Below are positions 25,299 to 34,081 of a stretch of DNA of 35,516 nucleotides, one piece after another. Made by a program: the position numbers and the translations under genes. The first letter of the stretch is position 1, and every line of letters starts with the position of its first letter. The notes under the pieces were generated by a model, which had not been told where the DNA came from, did not search any database, and worked only from the letters and a program-made list of their open reading frames with translations. Origin of the DNA: JAENVT01 sp031412355 (GTDB lineage: Bacteria > Actinomycetota > Acidimicrobiia > Acidimicrobiales > Ilumatobacteraceae); the NCBI GenBank assembly GCA_031412355.1, contig JANOCR010000001.1:1-35516 (forward strand), read 5' to 3'.

Positions 25299-25313
25299 CA
25301 GGCCCTACCAGGC
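25288..25313. terminator. Nested hairpin between convergent genes
   Basis: GCCTGG (25288-25293) pairs with CCAGGC (25308-25313), and inside it CCT-GAC-AGG closes further (also read as GGCCT-GAC-AGGCC, 25292-25304). It straddles the 6-nt gap between the OB-repeat gene stop (25298) and the EAL gene stop (25305). There is no T-run; a bidirectional terminator is plausible by position only. Confidence 0.4.
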
Positions 25314-26942
25314 AGAGACGAGGGGCGCCGACAACACGGTGGTCATCGAGTCGGGCGGCAACGGCAGGGCGAACAGGTAGCCCTGTCCCAACCGGCAGCC
25401 CAGGCGGACCAGGCGATCGCATTGCGTCTGGGTCTCGACCCCTTCGGCGATCACTTCCAGGCCGGCGTCAGCAGCCATCGAGATCATCGCCTTCACGACG
25501 GCCGGTTCGCGCTCGCCGTCGATCACCTGGCCGGTGAAGCGACGGTCCAGCTTGACCCCGCTGATCGGCAGCGAAGTCAACGTCTCGAGGCTGGCGAAAC
25601 CGACACCGAAGTCGTCGAGCACCAGTTTGACCCCGGCGTCGGCAACCTCGGTCAATTCGTTGAGTGTCGAGGGCGACAGGTCGAACGACTGCCGCTCGCT
25701 GAGCTCGAGTGAGATCATTTCCAGGGGAATGTTGTGCTTGTCTGCGAGGGCGGTCACGGCCTTTCGGAGACCCGTCGCCGGGATCGAGTCGAAGTCGAAG
25801 TTGACCGCGAGTCGCAGGTTCGGCGAGACGTTGCGGAAAGTCGCCAGGTGCGACAGGCCGTCATCGAGCATTCGTTGGAACAACGAAGCGTTCAACCCGG
25901 CGCGCTCGATGCCCGGCAGGAACTCGTACGGCTCGCGAATGCCGGTGTCGGTCTGCCAGCGGGCCAATGCCTCGATGGCGACGACGTCGCCGGTGCGCAT
26001 GTCGACAATGGGCTGGAAGTAGGCACGGATCTGGCCGCGGTCGAGTGCGTTGACCAGTTCCGCCGTCGCATCGTCCAAGGTCGTCGTGGCGATGGTGACG
26101 GCCGACCGCGCCGCGGCGATCGACGCCTCGGCTGCGTCGAGTGCGGCTCCGAGCCCGACGCCCGGCAGGCGCCGGCCCACGCCGACCCACGCGGCGATCC
26201 CGGCTGACGCGATGGATTGACGCAGGTGGGTCTCGAGTGACGTGGCCTCCGCCGCGCACAGATCGACCGCGAGGATGCCGAACTGCAGACCGGTGATCCG
26301 TGCGCAGAAGTGGCGGTCTTCGACGGTTGCCTTCAGGAGCTTGCCGAAGTCGGCAAGCAACTCGTCGCCGGCGTCGTGCCCCTCGCGCTTGTTCAGCTCG
26401 TGCAACTCGTCGAGACAGATGATGAACACCCACGCCTGCTCGCCGTTGGCGTTGCAGCGCTCGTCGTCGCGGCCGAGCTGTGTCTCCCACGCTTGCCGGG
26501 TGGCTGTGCCCGTAAGCACGTCGAGCGAAGCGCCTGATTGCTCCGCCCGGCGAGTGCTTGCCGCGAGGGCCCCCTCTGCTCCGGCGAGCGCGCCGAGCGT
26601 GTTGGCCAGTAGTGGGATCAGCGACTCGGCATGCGCCGGCATGGGTGAGGGGTGCTCGCGACTGAGGCCGACGAGCGCGCCGTAGGGCTCACCGTTGGGC
26701 ATCTGGACCGGCACGACCATCTTCGAGACGTTGGCGAGGAAACGATCCGTCGACAGATCGTTGGGCAGCACACTGTTGGCGACGATCGAGAACTGTGGAT
26801 CGACCGACGCAATCACGATGCGTTCGTAGTCGTTGATCCGCGTCAGCAGCCAGGTCGGGAAACCCGAATGCCGTCGTAGGTGTTCGAGCGCGGCGCGAGC
26901 CGTCCGCCCCAGGGTCGCATCAGTCGTCAGTCCGCCGTTCAT
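25305..26942 (-). CDS. GAF / degenerate GGDEF / EAL cyclic-di-GMP phosphodiesterase
   Basis: The protein is 545 aa from ATG 26942. An N-terminal GAF-like sensory domain (about 10-120) is followed by a GGDEF fold (about 140-295) in which the active-site signature is replaced by TGLQF, so it should not make c-di-GMP. A C-terminal EAL domain starts at about 305. The EAL domain keeps its catalytic residues: E-A-L in VVAIEALARW, LELSE, D-D-F-G-V-G-F-A-S-L with both metal-binding Asp residues, the Lys of GVKLDRRF, A-E-G-V-E and Q-G-Y-L-F. It should therefore hydrolyse c-di-GMP to pGpG, with the dead GGDEF perhaps as a GTP-sensing regulator. No membrane segments. It is divergent from uvrA across a 119-nt gap. 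Confidence 0.88.
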   Translation of the reverse strand: MNGGLTTDATLGRTARAALEHLRRHSGFPTWLLTRINDYERIVIASVDPQFSIVANSVLPNDLSTDRFLANVSKMVVPVQMPNGEPYGALVGLSREHPSPMPAHAESLIPLLANTLGALAGAEGALAASTRRAEQSGASLDVLTGTATRQAWETQLGRDDERCNANGEQAWVFIICLDELHELNKREGHDAGDELLADFGKLLKATVEDRHFCARITGLQFGILAVDLCAAEATSLETHLRQSIASAGIAAWVGVGRRLPGVGLGAALDAAEASIAAARSAVTIATTTLDDATAELVNALDRGQIRAYFQPIVDMRTGDVVAIEALARWQTDTGIREPYEFLPGIERAGLNASLFQRMLDDGLSHLATFRNVSPNLRLAVNFDFDSIPATGLRKAVTALADKHNIPLEMISLELSERQSFDLSPSTLNELTEVADAGVKLVLDDFGVGFASLETLTSLPISGVKLDRRFTGQVIDGEREPAVVKAMISMAADAGLEVIAEGVETQTQCDRLVRLGCRLGQGYLFALPLPPDSMTTVLSAPLVSAW

Positions 26943-26980
26943 GCCAGTCCTATCGGCACAATTCGACCGCAACTAGAGCA

Positions 26981-26992
26981 GAACGTGTGTTC
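26981..26992 (+). promoter_or_regulatory. LexA-like SOS box upstream of uvrA
   Basis: GAAC-GTGT-GTTC is a perfect dyad matching the Gram-positive/actinobacterial LexA consensus CGAAC-RNRY-GTTYG at all positions except the outer left base (A for C). It lies about 70 nt before the chosen uvrA start, just ahead of a possible -10 element TACATT (27003-27008), a good position for repression. The divergent EAL gene could also be affected. Confidence 0.65.
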
Positions 26993-27061
26993 GTTTTCGT
27001 GGTACATTCTGCGACATGTTCCACAGCAGCCGATCGCGTCGATCTCGGTAGCCTCGCCACA

Positions 27062-29914
27062 ATGCCTGTCGCCGATTCCGGAAAGATCATCGTTCGTGGC
27101 GCTCGCGAGCACAACCTACGAAACGTCAACGTCGAACTGCCGCGCGACAAGATGATCGTGTTCACCGGATTGTCGGGTTCCGGCAAGAGCAGCCTGGCTT
27201 TCGACACCATCTATGCCGAGGGGCAGCGTCGCTACGTCGAAAGCCTCAGTGCCTACGCAAGACAGTTCCTCGGCCAGATGGACAAGCCCGATGTCGACAT
27301 GATCGAGGGTTTGTCGCCGGCCATTTCTATCGATCAGAAGTCGGCCAGCCGCAATCCGAGATCGACGGTCGGCACGATCACCGAGATCTACGACTACCTC
27401 CGCCTGCTGTACGCACGCATCGGCGTGCAGCACTGCCCGAACGACGGCACACGCCTGCAACGGCAGACGCCCCAGCAGATTGTCGACCGCATCCTCAAGC
27501 TGCCCGACGGCACCAGGTTCCAGGTGCTGTCGCCTGTCGTGCGCGGTCGCAAGGGCGACTACGACACGCTGCTCGAAGACCTCGCGGGTCAGGGTTACGT
27601 ACGGGCCCGCATCGATGGCGAGGTTGTCGACATCGCCGAGTTCTTGAAGCGCGACGAGCGACTCGCCCGATACGAACAGCACAAGATCGAGGTGATCATC
27701 GATCGCCTCGTGCGCCGCGACGGCATCGAGCGCCGCCTCACCGACTCGCTGGAGACAGCGCTGAAGCTGGCCGACGGGGTCGCCGAGGTCGAACTGATGC
27801 CGGCCGACGGCAGCACCAGCGAAACCCTCACCTTCAGCCAGCATCTGGCCTGCCCGAAGTGCGGCACCAGTTACGACGAACCGGCACCGCGCAACTTTTC
27901 GTTCAACTCGCCGTACGGCGCGTGCGAAGCTTGCGACGGCCTGGGTACCACTTTCGAGGTCGATCCGGAACTGATCATTCCCGATCCCGATCAGTCGATC
28001 AACGGTGGCGCGATCGCGCCGTGGCGTACGTCCAACACGCAGTACTTCACGCGCATGCTCGAGGCCGTCGCCGAGGTATACGGGCTGGATCTCGACGCGC
28101 CCTACCGCACGTTCACCGCCAAGCAGCAGAAGGTCGTGCTGCACGGCGTCGAGGGCAACCTGAAGGTGAAGTACAAGAACCGGTACGGCCGCACCCGCGA
28201 ATACTCGACCGCGTACGAGGGGGTCATCCCGTGGCTCAACCGGCGACGATCAGGCGCCGAGAGCGACTGGTCACGCGAGCAGTACGAGGGCTACATGCGC
28301 GAGGTGCCGTGCACTGCATGCGGTGGCGCTCGACTGAAGCCATCCTCGCTGGCGGTCACCGTCAACGAGCTCAACATCGCCCAGGTTTGCGACATGGCCA
28401 TCGGCGAGTCCGCCAAGTTCTTGGCAGCGCTCGAGCTGACCGAGCGAGATCGACTGATCGCCGAGCGGGTCACCAAAGAGATCAACGCCAGGCTGGGCTT
28501 CCTGCTCGATGTCGGGCTCGACTACCTCAGCCTGTCTCGATACGCCGCCACGTTGGCTGGTGGTGAGGCGCAGCGCATCCGCCTGGCCAGCCAGATCGGG
28601 TCCGGTCTGGTCGGCACCCTCTACGTACTCGACGAACCGTCGATCGGTTTGCATCAGCGCGACAATCGCCGGCTGATCGACACCCTGCTTCGCCTGCGCG
28701 ATCTCGGCAACACGGTGCTGGTGGTCGAGCACGACGAAGAGACGATCCGCGAGGCTGACTGGATCGTCGACATCGGCCCAGGTGCGGGCGAGCACGGCGG
28801 CGATGTCGTCTACAGCGGTCCGGTGAAGGGCATCACCAAGGTCAAGGAGTCGATCACTGGGCAGTACCTGTCCGGCAAGAAGTCGATCCCGTTGCCGAAG
28901 CAGCGGCGCCAGCCCGGCCTCGAATGGCTCGAGATCAAAGGCGCCCGCGAACACAACCTGCGCAACATCGACGTGCGCATCCCGCTGGGCTGTTTCGTCG
29001 CCATCACCGGGGTCAGCGGCAGTGGCAAGAGCACCCTGGTGCGCGACATCTTGCTGCCGGTGCTGATGCAGCGGATCTACAAGTCGAAGCACGCGGCCGG
29101 TAAGCACAAGAAAATCGACGGGCTCGATCTGCTCGACAAGGTGATCGACATGGATCAGTCGCCGATCGGTCGCACCCCGCGATCCAACCCGGCCACGTAC
29201 ACCGGCGTCTTCGACAACATCCGCAAGTTGTTCGCCACCACTGCCGAGGCCAAGGTGCGCGGGTACATGCCGGGCCGGTTCAGCTTCAATGTGCAGGGTG
29301 GCCGTTGCGAGGCATGCTCGGGCGACGGCAACATCAAGATCGAGATGCACTTCCTGCCCGACGTTTACGTGCCGTGCGAGGTGTGCAAGGGCGCTCGCTA
29401 CAACCGCGACACGCTCGACATCGCCTTCAAAGGCAAGAACATTGCCGAGGTGCTCGACATGCCTGTCGCCGAGGCGGTCGGCTTCTTTGCCAATCAACCG
29501 GCGATCGGTCGCTACATGCAGACCCTGCTCGATGTCGGGCTGGGATATGTGCGGCTCGGTCAGTCGGCGCCGACGTTGTCGGGCGGTGAGGCGCAGCGCG
29601 TGAAGCTGGCATCTGAACTCGCCAAACGCTCGACCGGTCACACGATCTATCTGCTTGATGAGCCCACCACAGGCCTGCACTTCGACGACGTGCGTAGGCT
29701 GTTGACCGTGCTGTCACGACTGGTCGACCAGGGCAACACGGTGCTGATCATCGAGCACAACCTCGACGTGATCAAGACCGCCGACTGGCTGATCGACCTC
29801 GGACCCGAAGGTGGCAGCGGTGGTGGCCTGGTGGTCGCCGAGGGCAGCCCCGAAGATGTCGCCGCGGTCGACGCCAGCCACACTGGCCGCTTTCTTCGTC
29901 CGCTGCTGACGTGA
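27062..29914 (+). CDS. uvrA: UvrABC excision nuclease subunit A
   Basis: The 950-aa ABC-type ATPase has two nucleotide-binding halves: Walker A GLSGSGKSSL and GVSGSGKSTL, signatures LAGGEAQRI and LSGGEAQRV, Walker B VLDEPS and LLDEPT. The usual zinc clusters are present (CPKC...CEAC near 285-310 and CEAC...CEVC near 750-775). The N-terminal I-x-V-R-G-A-R-E-H-N-L-R-N-V and the YAEGQRRYVESLSAYARQF segment are diagnostic. UvrA scans DNA for damage and loads UvrB. I prefer ATG 27062 over ATG 26987 because the longer start would lie inside the LexA-like box and has no family match. The end overlaps the MFS gene as GTGA. Confidence 0.97.
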   Translation: MPVADSGKIIVRGAREHNLRNVNVELPRDKMIVFTGLSGSGKSSLAFDTIYAEGQRRYVESLSAYARQFLGQMDKPDVDMIEGLSPAISIDQKSASRNPRSTVGTITEIYDYLRLLYARIGVQHCPNDGTRLQRQTPQQIVDRILKLPDGTRFQVLSPVVRGRKGDYDTLLEDLAGQGYVRARIDGEVVDIAEFLKRDERLARYEQHKIEVIIDRLVRRDGIERRLTDSLETALKLADGVAEVELMPADGSTSETLTFSQHLACPKCGTSYDEPAPRNFSFNSPYGACEACDGLGTTFEVDPELIIPDPDQSINGGAIAPWRTSNTQYFTRMLEAVAEVYGLDLDAPYRTFTAKQQKVVLHGVEGNLKVKYKNRYGRTREYSTAYEGVIPWLNRRRSGAESDWSREQYEGYMREVPCTACGGARLKPSSLAVTVNELNIAQVCDMAIGESAKFLAALELTERDRLIAERVTKEINARLGFLLDVGLDYLSLSRYAATLAGGEAQRIRLASQIGSGLVGTLYVLDEPSIGLHQRDNRRLIDTLLRLRDLGNTVLVVEHDEETIREADWIVDIGPGAGEHGGDVVYSGPVKGITKVKESITGQYLSGKKSIPLPKQRRQPGLEWLEIKGAREHNLRNIDVRIPLGCFVAITGVSGSGKSTLVRDILLPVLMQRIYKSKHAAGKHKKIDGLDLLDKVIDMDQSPIGRTPRSNPATYTGVFDNIRKLFATTAEAKVRGYMPGRFSFNVQGGRCEACSGDGNIKIEMHFLPDVYVPCEVCKGARYNRDTLDIAFKGKNIAEVLDMPVAEAVGFFANQPAIGRYMQTLLDVGLGYVRLGQSAPTLSGGEAQRVKLASELAKRSTGHTIYLLDEPTTGLHFDDVRRLLTVLSRLVDQGNTVLIIEHNLDVIKTADWLIDLGPEGGSGGGLVVAEGSPEDVAAVDASHTGRFLRPLLT

Positions 29915-31164
29915 CAGCGGTCGTCGACCAGGCCGCCCTGCAGCGTCGCACCATCACGACACTGCGGCTCGCCCAAGTGCCGGGGCAGGCGGCGATCGCC
30001 GGTGTCGTTGCGGTCCTTGCTCTGTACGTCGGCGACCTGTTGGGCGACGACCGCTTCGCAGGGTCGGGCAACGCCGCCTTCACCCTCGGTTCGGCGATGA
30101 TGGCCCCGTCGTTTGCTTCGTTCAGCCGTCGGCGAGGTCGCCGCCCTGCTCTGGTCGCGGCGTTCACGATCGGCGCGTGTGGTGCAGCGGTAGCCGCATT
30201 CGGCGGGCAGATGCGATGGGTGTGGTTGCTGCTGGTCGGCATGGTGATGTTCGGTGGCGCGCAAGCAGCGTCGCTGCAGGGTCGATTCGTCGCCGCCGAT
30301 CTCGCCGAACCCGGGCAAGGGCCGCGGGCTATCGCCGCGGTGGTCTGGATCGGCACTCTCGGTGCCGTGTTCGGCCCGGTCCTGACGCCGCAGTGGAAGA
30401 GCCTCGCTCCACATCTCGGGCTCGATCCCAGCGTGGGGCCGATCGCCTTCGCGGCCATCTTGTCGCTCGGTGCCGCGGCCATCATCTGGTTTCGGCTGCG
30501 ACCCGATCCGCTGGCAGTCATCGGCGGGATCGATCCGACAGCCAGCCGTGTGCAGCCGATCAAGTCCGTGAAGCGATCATGGGTGGTGATCCGTCGCGAG
30601 CCGATGGTGCAGCTCGGCCTGGCGTCGATGATCACCGTGCAGTCTGCGATGGTGGCCGTGATGACGATGACTCCGCCGCACATGCGCGACCACAATCACG
30701 CGGGATCTTCGGCATACGTGATCGCCGTGCACATCGCCGGCATGTACGGCCTGGCGCCATGGGTCGGTCGATTCGTCGAGCACGTGCGGCCCGACCGCGC
30801 TGTGATGATCGCCGGCTTGGTTTTGTCAGGCGGTACCGCGGCCGCGGTGCTGGCCGGCTACCACCGGCCCTTGATCTTCGTCGGGCTGTTCCTGCTCGGC
30901 CTCGGGTGGAACATCGGGCTGATCGCCGGAAGTTCGCTGGTCACCAGTTCTGTCGTGCTGTCGGAACGTGTCGAACTGCAGGGCACCGCCGATTTGATGA
31001 TGAGCTTCTGCGGAGGCCTAGCGGCTTTTGGTTCCGGCTTCATCAAGCGGGCGTGGGGCTTCCACCTGCTGGCCAACGGCACCAGCATCGTCGCCCTGGC
31101 GTTGGCCGTGTTCGCCGGAATGCGGCTGTTCAGCTCCCGCGAAGGCGCTTACTCAGCTCGTTGA
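29911..31164 (+). CDS. MFS transporter
   Basis: This 417-aa membrane protein has about twelve hydrophobic segments in two bundles separated by a basic central loop (about 190-225). The loop after TM2 reads S-F-S-R-R-R-G-R-R-P-A-L-V, a version of MFS motif A. There is a motif C-like V-W-I-G-T-L-G-A-V-F-G-P-V-L in TM5. It is a proton-coupled exporter by family; the substrate is unknown. GTG 29911 overlaps the uvrA stop by four bases, so it is probably translated from the uvrA transcript. It is unrelated in sequence to the MFS gene at 1309. Its 3' end overlaps the convergent rhomboid-like gene by 35 nt. Confidence 0.82.
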   Translation: MTAVVDQAALQRRTITTLRLAQVPGQAAIAGVVAVLALYVGDLLGDDRFAGSGNAAFTLGSAMMAPSFASFSRRRGRRPALVAAFTIGACGAAVAAFGGQMRWVWLLLVGMVMFGGAQAASLQGRFVAADLAEPGQGPRAIAAVVWIGTLGAVFGPVLTPQWKSLAPHLGLDPSVGPIAFAAILSLGAAAIIWFRLRPDPLAVIGGIDPTASRVQPIKSVKRSWVVIRREPMVQLGLASMITVQSAMVAVMTMTPPHMRDHNHAGSSAYVIAVHIAGMYGLAPWVGRFVEHVRPDRAVMIAGLVLSGGTAAAVLAGYHRPLIFVGLFLLGLGWNIGLIAGSSLVTSSVVLSERVELQGTADLMMSFCGGLAAFGSGFIKRAWGFHLLANGTSIVALALAVFAGMRLFSSREGAYSAR

Positions 31165-31972
31165 GCCGTTCCTTTTCGTCCTTGCTGAGAGAGTTCATTC
31201 CGGTGGCGCTGATCTTGTCGAGCAACTCGTCGAGCTCGCTCTGCGCGGCCGAGACCGTGGTGCTGCCGACCCACGGCCCGGCGACGACTGCCGGGCGCCT
31301 GGTGCGCTTCGGTTCGCGGCGCCGGTGTGGCATCGAGATCTTCGGGATCCACGGAAACGCTTCAAGCATGCCCACTGCCCGGGCCGTGAGCGCGCTGACT
31401 AGCAGCGAGACCACGAAGAACACCAGCTGCCGACCGTTGCGATCGCCAGTGAGCTGCAGCACCTCGGCGGCCACGTAGATGGCGCCGAGCACCCACGCCG
31501 GGATTCCGAAGAAGAACCGTACGTTCGGGTATTCGGCGATGAACGTGAGCAGCACCACGAGTTGCACGGTGTGAACCCCGAACTGTGGAAGATCCAACGC
31601 GGTGCCGACCAACCCGGGGATCACGATGATCATTGTCAGGTACCAGGCGAAGCGGGTACGACCGACCTGTTCTTCGAGGCGGCTACCGAAGTACCACAGC
31701 ACCGCAATCGAAACAATGACCCACAGCAGTTGCCGGTCGAAGCCATTGGCGAGCGGCCAAGTGGCAATTCGCCACACATGGCCCGAGGTGACCTCGTTGG
31801 GGATCAGGGCCAACCTGACCAGGATCGTCTTGTCGATGGCGTAGACCAGCACGGAGACGCCGCACAGCAGGCCCAGTAGGGCAGCGGAGCCGATCTCCAG
31901 CGTGCCCACGCGGAACCACGGGTCGTTCGGTCCCCGACGGTTCGGCTTGGAGTAGGCAAATCGACCGGCCAC
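31130..31972 (-). CDS. Rhomboid-like membrane protein, predicted catalytically inactive
   Basis: This is a 280-aa protein with about six membrane segments between residues 27 and 205. The loop motif HVWRIATWPLAN and the SRLEEQVGRTRF segment are those of rhomboids (W-R-x-x-T, E-x-x-x-G). The catalytic G-x-S-G of the fourth helix and the His of the sixth helix are missing; the corresponding parts read VHTVQLVVLLTF and FFVVSLLVSALT. It is therefore likely a pseudoprotease that binds membrane clients. The C-terminal ~35 residues (ELDELLDKISATGMNSLSKDE...) form the helical domain often found at the end of actinobacterial rhomboids (DUF6576-like). It begins with GTG 31972 and converges with the MFS gene, sharing 35 nt. 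Confidence 0.75.
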   Translation of the reverse strand: MAGRFAYSKPNRRGPNDPWFRVGTLEIGSAALLGLLCGVSVLVYAIDKTILVRLALIPNEVTSGHVWRIATWPLANGFDRQLLWVIVSIAVLWYFGSRLEEQVGRTRFAWYLTMIIVIPGLVGTALDLPQFGVHTVQLVVLLTFIAEYPNVRFFFGIPAWVLGAIYVAAEVLQLTGDRNGRQLVFFVVSLLVSALTARAVGMLEAFPWIPKISMPHRRREPKRTRRPAVVAGPWVGSTTVSAAQSELDELLDKISATGMNSLSKDEKERLNELSKRLRGS

Positions 31973-32040
31973 GGGTCAAACCCTACCGCGGCTCGCGGCG
32001 TGAGAGGCCTAGCCCCGACATCGCCCTAGCCTCGATATCG

Positions 32041-33924
32041 ATGGTGCAGCGTCCGCCAACCGGCACGATTCCAGACACACCCGGGTCGTATCAGTTCAAG
32101 GACGCGCTCGGCTGGGTGATCTACGTCGGGAAGGCGTCGAGCCTGCGCCAGCGCCTGTCGAACTACTTCCAGGACCCGCGCAACATGCATCCGCGTACGG
32201 CCCAGATGGTCGCCACAGCGGAGTCCGTCGAGTGGATCGAGGTTCGCAACGAGGTCGAGGCATTGATGCTCGAGTACAGCCTCATCAAGCAGCATCGTCC
32301 TCGGTTCAACATTCGCCTGCGCGACGACAAGAGCTATCCGTTCCTGGCCGTCACGCTCGACGAGCAATTCCCCAGAGCCTTGGTCATGCGTGGCCGAAAG
32401 CGCAAGGGCACGAAGTACTTCGGGCCGTATGCGCACGCCTATGCGATCCGCGACACATTGGACCTGTTGCTGCGCAGCTTCCCGATCCGCACGTGCAGCC
32501 CCGGCAAGTTCAACGAGCACCAACGCCTGGGGCGGCCGTGCCTGCTGTTCCATATCGAGAAGTGCAGCGGCCCGTGTGTCGGCGAGATAAACGAGGCCGA
32601 CTATCGGCAACTGGTCACCGAGCTGTGCGACTTCTTGGAAGGCGATACTGACGACATCGTCAAGCGCCTTGACGCCGAGATGAGGTCCGCCGCGCACGAG
32701 CTCGAGTACGAGCGAGCGGCGCGCGTGCGCGACCGGCTGACTGCGGTGCGCCGTGCGATCGAGAAACAGCAGATGGTCGCGGAACGCAGCGAAGACATCG
32801 ACGTGATCGGCTTGGCCGACGACGATCTCGAAGCGGCCGTGCAGATCTTCTACGTTCGCAAGGGTCGAGTCGTCGGACGCAAGGGCTTCGTCGTCGACAA
32901 GGTCGAAGAGCTGAGTCCGGGCGGTTTGATCGATCGCATCCTCGAGGAGTTGTACGGTGACGAGCCACCGCTGGGTGTTCCGAAGCAGGTCCTCGTTCCG
33001 GTTGAGCCCGACGATCTACGGACCTACGAGGAATGGCTGACCTTGATGCGCGGCTCGCGCGTGCAGATCCGCGTGCCGATGCGCGGCGACAAGCGCAATC
33101 TGCACGAGACGGTCACGCGCAATGCAAAGGAAGAGTTCATGCGTCATCGGCTCCGGCGCGCCGGTGATCACAACGCCCGCAGCCGAGCCCTCACCGAGTT
33201 GCAGGATCTGCTGGCGTTGCCCGAAGCACCGCTGCGGATCGAGTGCTACGACATGGCACACCTGCAGGGAAGCGACTACGTCGGCTCGATGGTCGTTGTC
33301 GAGGATGGGTTGCCGAACAAACGCGAGTACCGGCGATTCAAGATCAAAGATGTGCCGGGCAACGACGATTACGCGGCGATGGAGGAGGTGCTGACCCGTC
33401 GGCTCACCGCCTATCTCGACGAGCGCGATCGTCCATTGACCGAGTTGGGGCAGCGACCAGGGAAGTTCTCGTATCCCCCGCAGCTGTTGCTGGTCGACGG
33501 CGGCAAGGGCCAACTAGCGGTCGCCGAACGCGTCGTGCGATCCCTCGGCCTCTTCGACGAGATCCCCATCGCCTCGTTGGCCAAGCGATTCGAGGAGGTC
33601 TACACGCCTGGCCGCAGCGAGCCGGTCGAGGTGCCGCGCGGCAGCGAGGCGTTGTTCATGTTGCAGCGAATCCGCGACGAGGCCCATCGTTTCGCCAACA
33701 CGTTCCACCGCGAGTTGCGCGGCAAGCGGATGACCACCAGCTCCCTGGATGGCATCCCCGGTCTTGGTGACGCACGCAAGAAGAAGCTGGTGCAAGTGAT
33801 GGGTGGAGTCAACGCGGTCAAGAAGGCATCGCTGGATGAGTTGAAGGCCCAATCGTTCCTGCCCGATGCAGTGGCCGAAGCCATCCACGCCAAGTTTCAC
33901 CAAGCGACCGGCTCGTCGTCCTGA
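32041..33924 (+). CDS. uvrC: UvrABC excision nuclease subunit C
   Basis: The 627-aa endonuclease has an N-terminal GIY-YIG domain (PGSYQF...VIYVGKASSLRQRL, about 14-95) for the 3' incision. A Cys-rich middle (CSPGKFNEHQRLGRPCLLFHIEKCSGPC) is followed by a UVR motif that pairs with UvrB (about 205-240), an RNase H-like domain (IECYDMAHLQGSDYVGSMVV, LLVDGGKGQL) for the 5' incision, and a helix-hairpin-helix end (IPGLGDARKKKLVQVMGG). All parts are present and the length is normal. ATG 32041 is the first base after a 68-nt gap from the divergent rhomboid gene. It is the third uvr subunit in this window. Confidence 0.97.
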   Translation: MVQRPPTGTIPDTPGSYQFKDALGWVIYVGKASSLRQRLSNYFQDPRNMHPRTAQMVATAESVEWIEVRNEVEALMLEYSLIKQHRPRFNIRLRDDKSYPFLAVTLDEQFPRALVMRGRKRKGTKYFGPYAHAYAIRDTLDLLLRSFPIRTCSPGKFNEHQRLGRPCLLFHIEKCSGPCVGEINEADYRQLVTELCDFLEGDTDDIVKRLDAEMRSAAHELEYERAARVRDRLTAVRRAIEKQQMVAERSEDIDVIGLADDDLEAAVQIFYVRKGRVVGRKGFVVDKVEELSPGGLIDRILEELYGDEPPLGVPKQVLVPVEPDDLRTYEEWLTLMRGSRVQIRVPMRGDKRNLHETVTRNAKEEFMRHRLRRAGDHNARSRALTELQDLLALPEAPLRIECYDMAHLQGSDYVGSMVVVEDGLPNKREYRRFKIKDVPGNDDYAAMEEVLTRRLTAYLDERDRPLTELGQRPGKFSYPPQLLLVDGGKGQLAVAERVVRSLGLFDEIPIASLAKRFEEVYTPGRSEPVEVPRGSEALFMLQRIRDEAHRFANTFHRELRGKRMTTSSLDGIPGLGDARKKKLVQVMGGVNAVKKASLDELKAQSFLPDAVAEAIHAKFHQATGSSS

Positions 33925-33974
33925 CCCCGTTGCTTGGGCATGAACCAACGGCGCTGGCGGCGGGACGGTCCGCA

Positions 33975-33992
33975 GGCGACCACTTCGTCGCC
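33975..33992 (+). terminator. Hairpin after uvrC
   Basis: GGCGAC (33975-33980) and GTCGCC (33987-33992) form a perfect 6-bp stem with a 6-nt loop, about 50 nt after the uvrC stop. It has no T-run. It may be a weak terminator or attenuator before the methyltransferase gene. The rest of the 157-nt gap holds the repeated 13-mer (33999-34011). Confidence 0.35.
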
Positions 33993-33998
33993 AGCGCT

Positions 33999-34011
33999 GG
34001 CCTTAGGACCG
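33999..34011. repeat. 13-bp near-palindromic motif, copy 2 of 2
   Basis: GGCCTTAGGACCG, identical to 5255-5267. This copy ends 70 nt before the methyltransferase start, a fair place for an operator, and a short palindrome GGACGGTCC lies 30 nt to its left (33963-33971). The regulator is unknown. Confidence 0.4.
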
Positions 34012-34081
34012 CGCGCTCTCGTGGAGGGGGTGTCTCGTTGCCGAACTCAGCGACGGCTGACCATGGCCGTACGATCGTCCT

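Noticed and set aside
28271..29680. 469-aa antisense ORF inside uvrA
   Set aside because: Reverse frame of a highly conserved gene; nothing recognisable in the translation.
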